Origin: Balamuthia mandrillaris
Taxonomy: Eukaryota; Discosea; Longamoebia; Balamuthiidae
Length of the DNA: 56,610 bases
Direction: 5' to 3'
NCBI GenBank assembly: GCA_031835245.1
Contig: JAVKOQ010000333.1
Location: 1 to 56,610, forward strand
Shown here: positions 1 to 10,624 of the stretch, one piece after another
How positions within the stretch are numbered: position 1 is the stretch's first letter
Layout: every line of letters begins with the position of its first letter
Made by a program: the position numbers and the translations under genes
Notes under the pieces: model-generated
The model's input: the letters and a program-made list of their open reading frames with translations, nothing else
What the model was told of the DNA's origin: nothing
Database searches by the model: none

Positions 1-170
1 CCATACAGCTGGTCGTCGCCGTAGTGGCCTCGCCTGAAATCTCTGTCATCACGGTCAGGGGTGCGGGAAGATCTGTTGCCTTCCTCCCCCAGCAACCTGC
101 CCCCACTTTCGTAGGAATGAGGGATCAAGCCACCCCCTGCCCCACTCCCTTGCATCATGCCTCCTTCCAT
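1..170 (-). CDS. Arg/Gly/Asp-rich protein, N-terminal part (cut by window edge)
   Basis: An open frame reads leftward from an ATG at 170 to the window edge (56 codons, no stop). It starts MEGGMMQGSGAGGG and becomes rich in Arg, Asp, Gly and Ser (TPDRDDRDFRRGHYGDD), a composition common in RNA-binding or splicing-associated proteins. No domain is visible in this piece, so function is unassigned. The GA-rich run just upstream (CT on the plus strand, about 178-209) is probably 5' UTR. Two TGTCGACA palindromes lie 85-103 bp upstream of the ATG, as seen before other genes here. The C-terminal part is outside the window. Confidence 0.45.
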   Translation of the reverse strand, partial: MEGGMMQGSGAGGGLIPHSYESGGRLLGEEGNRSSRTPDRDDRDFRRGHYGDDQLY

Positions 171-172
171 CT

Positions 173-217
<45 letters not shown>

Positions 218-767
218 TTGTCTTCTCTTTTTTTTTTTTGGTTGTTCTTATTTGTGTCGACATATTGTCGACATTGATTCCCTGTGCTCTCTGCCTCTAT
301 CCTTCTCCTCTACCTTTGGGGGGGTTGCTCATGGCTTCCCGGTTCCTTTGCTCGGAGTGGCGGTCCTCCGTTCGGCACACTCCCTCCTACTATAGAGTGT
401 ACGGGAACAGTTCGATCAACCAAGGGAGAGCATCTTCTTTCATTGATGCAAATCCCTCTCTTATGTTCAAAAACTTAGAGGCCTGAGGTATTATTCCATT
501 TGCCTTCTTCTCTTGCTAATCGTTCCGTCTCACCCTTGGCACGACCCGGAAGAAAGGAGGCTTTGAAATTAGATGGAACAAACATTGGAATGTTACAAGG
601 AGAATAGAGGAAGGACAACGAGAGTGAATCTCCGACTTTGCTTCAAAGTACACCCACAGAAAGGGGAAAGAGAGAAGACTTGAGAATATCGCACAATACA
701 TCGCGTTGACGAGGAGTCTTGAGATTTTACCTACACTAATGACGTGCAACAAAAGTATATTCGCAGC
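171..767. other. Upstream region with CT tract and paired TGTCGACA sites
   Basis: About 600 bp lie between the 5' end of the leftmost minus-strand gene and a weak plus-strand ORF. It holds a CT run at about 178-209 and two TGTCGACA palindromes at 255-262 and 266-273. Short ORFs in all frames look random in composition. I see no supported gene. Confidence 0.5.
255..273. promoter_or_regulatory. Tandem TGTCGACA palindromes
   Basis: Two copies of the 8-bp palindrome TGTCGACA are separated by 3 bp, about 85-103 bp upstream of the ATG at 170 (minus). The same octamer recurs upstream of several other genes in this window. A transcription-factor site is inferred. Confidence 0.4.
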
Positions 768-1127
768 ATGGAGCATCCATTCCGTCCACCCAACCCCCAA
801 CCCACCGCTTTGCCTTCTCAGACGTGGGAGAAGGAAGGGTTGTTTTGGCGGGAAACATGCTCATTGGCCGAAAACGACCAATTCGTTGTTTCTTTTTGTT
901 TGTCCACCGATCGTAAGGACAGCAGCACCAGACAACAAAGAAAGGGAATGGATGTTGAGGCGCTGTGTTCTGAAGAGCAGGTGTACTGCGGTGTGTTGGA
1001 CAAGCAACCGTGGGGATTGGGCCTGCCGTGGTTGTGCTTCGTGGGCACCCCCTGCAAAATCTACGTCTGGGGTCCAGAGGAAGTGAGGAGGCTCATCGTC
1101 AAAAAAGCCAAGAACAATAATAGGTGA
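768..1127 (+). CDS. Possible small single-exon protein, unknown
   Basis: An ATG at 768 opens a 119-codon frame ending at 1127. The last 60 residues read like real protein (MDVEALCSEEQVYCGVL, then VWGPEEVRRLIVKKA). The first half is less convincing, and an internal ATG at 949 would give a 59-residue product. I recognise no domain. A minus-strand ORF overlaps it (861-1163), so coding strand is not certain. It sits just beyond the 3' end of the minus-strand TPR gene, tail to tail. Confidence 0.25.
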   Translation: MEHPFRPPNPQPTALPSQTWEKEGLFWRETCSLAENDQFVVSFCLSTDRKDSSTRQQRKGMDVEALCSEEQVYCGVLDKQPWGLGLPWLCFVGTPCKIYVWGPEEVRRLIVKKAKNNNR

Positions 1128-1224
1128 AAGAGGTCGCTGCTGCAACATTCGTTTTGGGAACAAAGAAGGGCGAAAGGATATTGTTGGGTGTTGTGGGTTT
1201 TTTTTTCTTCATCACGTGAATGAT

Positions 1225-3595
1225 TTACAACAGATGCTGAGATAATGGTGAGACGGCCCGCTCTTCTCTGGTCCCATCTTCATTTGTGATGCCATCCTCA
1301 GTAACAAGCAAGAAACTCCCTGCCTGTCTTCTGCTTCTGCTCACGCTTCCACGTTGAAGGCGATAGATCAGAAAGATACAAAAGAGACTCATCAAAGAGA
1401 GCGCCACCACCAACACCACAACCGTCGCAGTCACCGTTTTACCCTCTTTCTCAGCTTTGCGTTGAGAAGAAGAGTCGGCCAAGAAGAAGCTCTTTACCTC
1501 TACATATCCTTCCATCTCTCGAAAGATCTTTCTTCGCCCACACTGTCTTCGGTTCTCCAAAGGATTGCAAAGCTTCCAAAGCTTCTTTGCGTACTGCACA
1601 CTTAACTCTTTCCGTTCTGCTTTTGTTGTAGCTTCGCCTTTCACTGGATGAAGATAGAGGGAGTGAGATGCGCGAAGAGCGCCTGCAAGAGCTTGCAGGT
1701 GGTTGGGATAGAGTTGTAGGGAGCGATGGAAGACTTGTAATGCTTCTTTGGTTTTGCCCATCTTCAACAACATACTTCCCATCTGATCGATAGAGTAAAG
1801 AACGGTGAAGCTTATTTCTGGAGTGTCGTTGTCCATAACATCTCGCATGCGCTGGAGGATGGAAGAGAACGTGCTACTGCTGTAGTCTCTTGGCTCTGCT
1901 CGTCCTTCTTCGATGGTAAAATTAACCCACAAGGCGGCAGTTTCGACCCACATCTGTTGCAACGGGTTGAATGGTAGATTAAGTGAAGTGGAAAAGAGAA
2001 GTGAATGCAGAATGCACGTACGCTGATGGTACGACGGAATGTGTTTTGGACAATTGCAGCAGCAGGGGATGCTAGCCACTTGTTATGGCCTTCGAGCATC
2101 TCTCGAAGACTGTCCCTCGTTTCATCGTCCACTTTTCCGCCACGGTCACGTTGATAAAACAGCCTACACATGGTTCGAGCGTAGCTCTCTACAACTCCCT
2201 TCCATGCAAAGTTCTCCCAAGGAAAGGTCTTTGGCCGACCGTCAAGCGTAAAGTCCCTGCACTCTTTCCAATGTTCTCCTTCAAAATAGTACCGCAACAG
2301 ACTGACGGCAATCGACACGGCCGCTGTCTGCGATTCATCGAAGGCATCCTTCTTTTCTCCTTTCTTCATTATCTCCTCCATTCGCGCTTCCACTTCCTCA
2401 TCTTTCACCATCTGCAACAAAGCGTAATTCTCAAAGTTCAGCGAATGCATGTACTCCGAGCTTGTCCTTCTTCCTTTGTTAGCTTGCTCATCTACTCTCA
2501 TTGCTTCTTGTTCTTGCGGCACCACGTTCTGCCAAAGCCCCATACGTGAGAACGTGTGACTGCTCATGTGAAGGGCATGAGGCACTCCGCTTGCCACCGT
2601 GTGATACTTGAGAGCCGCAGGCAGCGCCATACTCGCCAAATATGGAGTATCATAGGCATGAATGATGAGGTGGATGATGCCAGGATGCTCTGGATGGTTC
2701 GCCCAGGTTCTTTCCAAAAGTTTGCCGGCTCTGAGAAGAGTTACCTCGGATAGGGGGAGCTGTTCCTCTCGAAGTCGCATCATATTTCCGTCAGGTGTGA
2801 GCTCAGCCATCGCATGAAGAAAAGTGTTCTTGTTCTTGGCATCTCCTTTTCCTACCTCTTGTTCTTTTTGTTCCTCTTCCATCATCCAAGTTGCCTTGGA
2901 GAGGGTGGCCAGCGCGTAAAAAGCAGTAAGGTCCTCGTCTTCCGGCCACTCCTCATGCATGCTCTGCATCGCCTCCTCGTACCGTTCCACCCTGGACTTC
3001 CACTCCGTTTCTTTCTCCTCTAGTTGATAGAACAACCGAAGCGCTTCCATATACCTTCTCTCTTTTTTCATCACTCCTTCTGCCCCGCCTTCCTCTCCTT
3101 TTTCCTTTTGGGCAAGTAGTGCCAAGCCATTGTCCACCGCTTCCCGGCCCAACCGCATGCCCTCGGGAGTGGGAGGGTCCCACAAGGGGTTCCAAAGGGT
3201 CATGGCCACGCCCCAATAGGCCATCGGGCAGGAGGCCTCGTAGTCCACCGTCAAGCGCTGGAACTCAGCCATCGACCCGGAGTACCAAAAGGAGTGCAGC
3301 ATCGCCACGGCCTGGTTGAAACGGGTTTGAGCGTCTCCGGGAGGACAGGACGTGTTGAAAGAAACAGATCCGTACACAGAAGCGTCTCGTGTTATATGTT
3401 CCTGAAAAGTCATGTTAAGATGTTGTTACACAAAATGAAATGAAAAGGAAGAAATGGTGCAGAGGATAGACGAGGTGAGAGAGGGCAGGGTACTTCGTTA
3501 GCGAGTGAAGAAGAGCGCCGCCGGGGGAGGGCATCCACGCAAAAGACCGCCGCCACAAAGAGCAGCAGCAGCAACAACAACCCATTCGCTCTCAT
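1225..3595 (-). CDS. TPR-family protein with signal peptide and C-terminal membrane anchor
   Basis: Three exons (3595-3494, 3401-2022, 1953-1225) join in phase 0 and give 736 residues. Exon 1 encodes a hydrophobic signal peptide (MRANGLLLLLLLFVAAVF...). The long middle part resembles a bacterial TPR-repeat family: a repeat near MAYWGVAMTLWNPLWDPP and a HALHMSSHTFSRMGLWQ motif near residue 310, close to the HMPSH-F-RLG motif of that family (from memory). A TPR-like pair lies in exon 3 (MGSMLLKMGKTKEALQVF). A single transmembrane segment (TVTATVVVLVVALSLMSLFC) and a basic tail finish it. The TPR part should therefore face the lumen or outside, which is unusual. Function unknown. Confidence 0.8.
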
Positions 3596-3910
3596 TTTTC
3601 AGCCCTGCGACGTATGTCCACAAAAAAAAAAAAAAACAAAGGCGCCTGTTCCTTTCTGCTTTCGGTGTTTTTAGCGTTTTTTTCGATATCGCATGCACCA
3701 AAGAAAGCTGTTGCATCGGCCGCACCCAGTCTCCATTTTTTGCTTCGCTTGACCTTTCCTTTCCTCCTTATTTCGGTGTGATTCCTATATTTTTAAGGTA
3801 TTGACCATAAATAGAGAAAATGATGTCAGCTTCTCCAACAAAAAGGTTTATTCAAATTTTTATCCTGTTTTCATCCGGTTTTCTGCCAGCTTTCGTCCAG
3901 GTTTCTGAGG

Positions 3911-4062
3911 ATGATGACATCACTCGGTTATGCAAAGAATTTGAAGTATGCACGAAATGGCAAGAAGAAGAAAGAGAAGAGAGGAATGAGGAAGGAAGAA
4001 GAGCCAGAAGGAGGAGAAGAGGAAGGAGCAGCGGTGGAGAGGGTGCCTCGGGTTCTTCCACG

Positions 4063-4150
<88 letters not shown>

Positions 4151-6297
4151 CTAGCAACCAATAGAAGCAAAAGGAAGAGAGAAAACCACCCGCGTTCAAA
4201 CGATTCTTCACCCGTGGAAGCCTCGTTCATGAAATGGTAGCGCAGCACCGCCATCAGTTTGTTTCATCCCTTTCTTTCCTAATGCTTAGCATTAATTTCA
4301 TGCCCCTCTCCTTCGTTTGCTGCAGGTTAAAAGAGAATGGAATGGACGTAGGCAAATACAAGTTGGAGGTAGCGGACTTTGGCTCAGCCGGAAGAGGGCT
4401 TGTTGCTACAGAAGACATTGCTGTACGTTTTTTTTTTTTCAAAAAAAAGGACCTCGTTCATCTTCCGCTCTGAAACAACAACAACAAAAACAACAACAAA
4501 ACAAGGCAGGTGAGACGTTAGTCTCTGTTCCTTCTCGCTTGCTCATGAACTCACGAAGCGCTCGTCGGTCTCTGTTGGGAGAGGTGCTCGTGCGCAAGCC
4601 CTCTCCGATGACCGTGACGAACAAACGCGGTGGAGCTCACCAACAACCGCCGCTGGTGATGCCTCCAATGCACACTCTTGTCCTGTTTTTGTTGTGGGAG
4701 AGACATCTTGGCACTCGCTCCTTTTGGCATCCTTTTATACGTATCCTTTTCTTCACTTCTTTTCCTGATATTTTTCATGGTTCTTCTTGTTCTTCTTCTT
4801 GTGTCTTCTGTTTCACGTGTTATTCTTGACCGCTGAGTTCTCAAAAGAACAGCTGCCGACTTCATTCACCACTTCTCTTTACTTTACGAACGAAGAACTT
4901 CAAGAATGTCAGAGTGATAAGTTCGTTGGTATTCTTTGCCCTTTGTATCTTTTCGTTGTCCCTCTCCTTCCTTCTTTAATGTTTTCTTTTCTTTGACGAA
5001 CAGAAGAAGTAAACAGACATAAAACCGAACTTGCAAGGATGCACGAGGACCTTCAAGCCTTCCTACAAACTCACAAAACCTTTTTCGAACGTCAAGAACA
5101 AACAGCCAATTCTTCCTCTCCTTCTCCTTCCTCTTACTCTTCTTCTTTTTGCACGAACGGAATCTCTTTAGAGGATATCTATTGGGCTGTTTCAGTGGTG
5201 AACACGCGGGCGTGCTATATGGACGTGGACACTAACGACACCAATACGCTCGTTCCTTTTGCTGACTTTTTGAATCACAACAATAACGTTCAAGTAAGTT
5301 TTTCCTGCTTTTCTTCTGTTCTTGTGCAATTTCTTTTATTCACGATTATTGCTTGTTTAAAAAGTCCGTTGGAGAGTTTCGTAAAGAGTCCGATGAGTAC
5401 AGAATCGTTACTCGCACTCCATTCAAAAAAGGAGAACAAGTTTTGTATCGTTGACGTTTTTAAACTTAGTTTTAATGTTCCCAACTTTTATAACTCGTGT
5501 ACTTCATAAAGGTATTTATATGTTATGGCAAACATGGCAATACTCAGTTGTTGCACTTGTATGGTTTTGTGCTAAATGACAATCAGGAAGATGTTTACAC
5601 CTTTGATGACCCTTTGCAATGGCTATGCTCATCTTCCATACCTCTAAAGGAGGAAAAAGACACTGCCCTCACCGACGCTGGTCTTCTCTTCGGGTACTCG
5701 TCTCTTCTTCGTTCTATCTCTATTCTTCTGCTTTGTTTTTTCTCTTTACTCTAATCTCTACTCTCGTATCTTCCTCGCTTGATTCTCTCCGTTACTTTTT
5801 CTCTTTTTTGCAGAGAATTCTATGTTTGGCCTTCAGGAGAGGTTTCTTGGAACCTGTTGACGGTGCTGCGCGTTTATTTCTTGACGGCACGAGAGTTCAC
5901 CATCGAGAGAAAGCATCAACGGCTAATGGCTGGAGAGGAGGAGAACGAAGGCAATGGGTTGCAATTGCAAGACGCTCAAGCAAAGACGAACCGGTTTCTC
6001 TGTCGGTTGGCGGAGTTGCTGCTCGGCAAAGACGTGTTTACGACAAGTTACGAGGAGGATGTAAAGCTGTTGTCGTTGTTGGAAAGTCGGCAAAGGGATC
6101 GAAAGGCAAACGAACGAGAAGCAGGAGGCAACAAGAAGGAGAAGAAAGGCAAGACTACATGTGACAAACGGGAGAAGAACGAAGAAACCGGAGGAGGAGG
6201 AGAAGCAGAGTGGAAAAAGTTATGTGCGGTTCTGCTTCGCATGGGAGAGAAACGAACGTTGTTGAACATGCGCCAACGTTACAGCACCTCCCATTAA
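3911..6297 (+). CDS. SET-domain protein methyltransferase, SETD3/Rubisco-LSMT type
   Basis: Eight exons (3911-4236, 4326-4422, 4506-4740, 4848-4928, 5004-5293, 5365-5439, 5512-5693, 5814-6297) keep phase and give 589 residues. The junctions restore family motifs: FMKWLKENG, the SET start FGSAGRGLVATEDIAAGE, WHPFIQQLP with TSLYFTNEELQ, the catalytic-core ADFLNHNNNVQ and GEQVFICYGKHGN, then an LSMT-type substrate-binding region. These enzymes transfer methyl from SAM to Lys or His of protein targets; the target here is unknown. The N-terminus is weak: an ACA run gives about 28 Thr in this frame, and an ATG at 3823 in another frame would read it as Asn. The exon 6 donor (GTTTTG) is atypical. Confidence 0.8.
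4068..4149 (+). repeat. (ACA)n trinucleotide run in SET gene exon 1
   Basis: About 27 AAC/ACA units lie inside the first exon. In the frame that joins correctly to exon 2 they encode Thr. In the frame of the ATG at 3823 they encode Asn. Confidence 0.85.
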
Positions 6298-6712
6298 TCC
6301 ACGCAGCCAAAAAAAAAAAACAAAAAAAAAAACAAATCCACGTGACAACGGATAGCAGCGTTTTTGATTTTCTATAGGCTTAATCCGATCGATCCATACG
6401 TGTCCTCATGCGATAGGTCCACCTCTTTGATTTTTGAAATTTCTCCACCAATAAAATTTCAAACGGAGGGCCCCTCCGTTTTCAAGAAGAAAAAAGAAAG
6501 CCAACGAATAAGTTTCGGCCACGCCTGTTTGCCGCTCTACGTGGCGGCCTCCCTACCCCATGATCCCCTCCAACATATATAAATACTCATTCATTTCCAT
6601 TTCATTGTTAGTTTTTGGTTATACCAACGCGTTTCCATTTGTTTGAAGACCACAACAACCACAACAACAACAACAGAGAAAAAAAAATATTGAAGCAGGA
6701 AAGGGGAGGGGG
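6298..6712. promoter_or_regulatory. Upstream region of the A2M gene with nested palindromes and TATA box
   Basis: The region begins with A-rich 3' sequence of the SET gene. Two adjacent inverted repeats follow: TTTGAAATTT/AAATTTCAAA (6433-6442 and 6454-6463) and a perfect 21-bp palindrome centred on 6471 (6461-6481, AAACGGAGGG-C-CCCTCCGTTT). A TATA-like TATATAAATA is at 6576-6585, about 130 bp before the ATG at 6713. I see no gene here. Confidence 0.5.
6576..6585 (+). promoter_or_regulatory. TATA-box-like element
   Basis: TATATAAATA lies about 130 bp upstream of the A2M start codon, after the palindromic elements. Its spacing suits a core promoter with a long 5' UTR. Assignment is by sequence only. 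Confidence 0.35.
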
Positions 6713-9571
6713 ATGCCGGTGCTGCGCCGTTTTGGGGTTACGATGACGTTGAAGACGCAGATGTGGCTGGTCATGGGCTTTGGCATGTTCGTCCTGCTGA
6801 GCACCATTGCGTTTTGTCAGAACAGGGACGAGGCCAACGACCACCCGGAGGAGGACGGCTCACGGGTGTTCTTCTACCCGCCCAACCAAGGCTTCCAAAG
6901 GGCTGCCGTCTACATCTCCACAGGTTTCCTTCCTGTCCTTTCTTCCTTCCTCTCTTTTCTTCTCATCATTTTTTTTTGTTCAACAAACAACAGATAAACC
7001 GATCTACAAACCAACCGAGCAAGTGTTCTTCCGAGTGCTTGCGCTGGATAGCTTCACCAAGGAGCCCATCGACGCCTACTACACGGCAGAGATCGTCTCT
7101 CCCCAAGGCTCTGTGCTTCACTCCTTTGACCCACAGCACTTTGAGCCGGAGGATGAAGAGGAGGACGAGCGCCGGTGGTATCGCCACCAGCAGTATTACG
7201 ACGAGGACCGCACGCCAGCCCACTCCAACGTGTGGCAGATCCCTGCTGGCACGGCCGGCGGCGACTACCGGCTTCGCATCCACTCCTCCTCGCTGCCCTC
7301 TGCGGAGCGCAACTTCACCATTAGGGACTACAGACCCTCTCCTTTGAACATTGACCTCCACTTTCTGCGGGACGACGGTGAAGGGAAGATAGCAGAAGGA
7401 GAAGGAGAAGGAGAAGAAGAAGAAGGTAATGGAGGGTATGGCCCAGGAGACGTTGTGACCGGCGTGGGACGCGTGAGACGAAGGGAAGGAGGCGTTCCTT
7501 CTGCAGCCACGGCGAGCATTTGCGCTTACATCTCCGGGCAGCTCGTCTATTCTACCCCCGAGGAAGCGCCACTCCAAGTGGATACCTCCACTGGCACTTT
7601 TCGCTTCACCTTCAAGCTTCCTGACAGCTTCCAAAACAGTGACGATGGAAAAGATCCAACGGGAACGCTGTCGGCGGTGGTCTCCGATGGAGGAGTGCTG
7701 GAAACCAAAACCAAGACCATTCCTCTCGTCTTGCAACGAGCCGTGGTCGACTTTTATCCAGAAGGCGGATATTTGGTGGCAGACTGGCCCAATCAAGTGT
7801 ACTATCAGGTCTCCAATCCCATCACCGGCGATCCTTTGGACCTCTTGGAAGCTGAGCTAGTGGTCGCGTCAAAGGAGAATGATGATGTACAAACGGTTGA
7901 CGGAGTAGATCGCATTCGCCCGGACCATGAAGGCAGAGGGCTATTTTCCTTTGTTCCAGAAGCTGGAATGTCCTACAAGTTGCGAGTGATCAAACCGGGA
8001 GGACTGCGCGAGAAGTTCATCGACCTGCCAAAGGTGGAAGAGGATGGCATTGTGCTGACCGCCAAAAACAAAGTTTTGGGCTACGAGGAGCCCGCTGTTG
8101 TAGACGTTGCGCTCAGGAAAAGGGACGCGAGTGGTAATTACCTTGTTTGTTTTTTGGGATTTGGTGTTTGTTTGTTCTTTTGCTTTTCTTATATTTCTGT
8201 TATTGTGTTGTCATAGAACTCTACCAGAAACCACAAAAGGTTAAAGTATCCATCTTCCAAAAGGAGCGAGAGCTGGCTACATACTATCTGCGCTTCACTC
8301 AAAATAGCCGGCATCAGATCAGCTTTGCTCTGCCCTCTGCTCCCATGGGTGTCCTTCGTGTTACTGCTTTTGAGCTCCAACAACTTACAGTCCCGGATAA
8401 AGAGATTCCTCAAAAACAACGACAGGTTAAGAGGTGGGTAGCCAAGGCAGAAACACTGTTGTTCAGACAACCGCGAGAACAGGCCTTTGCCATCGATGTA
8501 GCTCTCGACAAGAGCCATTACTCACCGGGAGAGAACGTTAGCGTGAAAGTGACGGCGAGAGATGAGAATGGAAGACTGGCCCGAGACGCCATTCTTAGTG
8601 TTGTTGTTACGGATGACGCAGCGCTCAACATGGTGGATAAGCGACAAAGGCAACCACGAATGGCGGCGATGGTGTATTTGGAAGATGAAGTTTCTCGCTT
8701 GGGAGATGCCAACACGTTTCTTCCTGTGGAAACCATAGATTGGACCAAATCGAAAGAAGAACGCGAAGCTGAGACAACGGTGGCGAGAAAGGAGAATGCA
8801 TCCCGGAATCTGGCTCTTTTGTTGGGAACACAAGGATGGAGAAAGTTCGTGTTCGAGGATCCAGTAACCTTCTTCGAGAGAGACAGAGCAAGAGCAGAAC
8901 GCCTGTTTGCTCAAAAGGAGAGATACGAGCCTCCACCCCCTCCGTCTCTGCATAGGCGCATGATGTTCAAGGCGGTGCCAGAGGCTATGTTTGGCATGGC
9001 TGGAGGAGCTCCTGAAATGATGATGATGGATGCTATGGTAGGAGCAGCGATGAGAGATATGGGAAGAGGCGCTTTAGAGGAGGATGCTGACATTGCACAG
9101 AACCTAGCATTTGCAGTGGAAAGTGTTTCCGAAGGAGAAAAGGCGGAAGCAAAAGACGAGGTAACGACTACTACGGCAGCGGAAGATGGTTGGAGCAACG
9201 TACGACCACTGACCGTTGTTTCATATCCACAACGCGCTTTTGCCCACATTAGAACACAACGAAAGGAACAAAATAGGTTTGTTGTTTAGTTTTATTTGTT
9301 TTTAGTTTTGTTCTTGTTTTTGTGGCAATGTCAATTGACTTTGTTATTTTGAAGTGAGCGCTCTGACTTCACGGAGACGCTCTATTGGCTGCCATGGAAC
9401 AAGATGTCTTCTGGAGAGCACACCTTTAACTTCACTCTGAGCGATTCTATTACCACCTTTAGGATCCAGGTCGATGGGTTACACTTTGATACGGCCTCTT
9501 CTTTAACTGATATAAACAGCACTGATGTCCTCTTCCAATCCAAGGTCCGTATTAGTTACAAATTTTCTGTT

Positions 9572-9615
<44 letters not shown>

Positions 9616-10577
9616 ATGTAAGAAACAAAATACAAACACATAGAAACCATTTTATGCGGACATAAAACTTCCATTCGAAGTGAGTGAAGGCGACTCTATT
9701 ATCGTGCCCATTACTATTGCCAACGAGGTCCCTTCCTCGCTTCGAGTGAAGACAGAGGCCTCTCTTCTTTTACCTTCCTCTTCAATCCCAGTATCTGTAA
9801 CGATGCCTCGAGCCACTGCAAATCTTCTTCCTGTCAACGTCCACTCTGGCCAACGTTCTCGTCAGCTCCTTCAAATCGACATTGGCAACGCCACTTCTTC
9901 CTCATTTTCACCCTCACCGTCTTCTTCCAATGAGTTGTTGAATTCGCCTGATTCCTTTTCGTTTGGTATTTCGGTGAGTGCCATGTCTGATCAGTCGCAT
10001 CATGATAAAGTCACGCGATACGCCAAAGTTGTTCCGTTGGGCTTTCCAACAGCTCATCACGCTGGTGGAATGCTCAAACCAATTTCCTCGTCAACACCTA
10101 CAACAACATCAACGTTTGAACTTCCAAGTGACGTTAGATCATTCCATTCTTCGATTCGCATCTATCCTTCTCCTGTAGCCAACTTGCTGCAAGCTTTGGA
10201 GGCGCTCATACGTGAGCCTCATGGCTGCTTTGAACAGAGCAGCTCCACCATCTATCCCTTGATCCTCGCTCTCAAGTACTTCCAAACGCACTCCAATGTT
10301 CCGCCGTCTTTGGTCACGCGAGCTACTAATATTTTAGAAAAAGGTTTTACTCTTTATTTTTTGTCACGTCTCTGTTCTGCTTCAGCCATACTTATACGCT
10401 CTGAACAAAAGGATATGATAGGCTCCAGGGCTTTGAAACGAAGGAGGACGGCTTTGAATGGTTTGGAAGTACGCCACCACATGACGCCCTCTCTGCGTAT
10501 GGTCTCATGGAGTTTGTCGAGATGGCAAACGTCATGCCAAACCTTTCTGGCATTAAGGTTTATTACATGATCTTATC

Positions 10578-10624
<47 letters not shown>

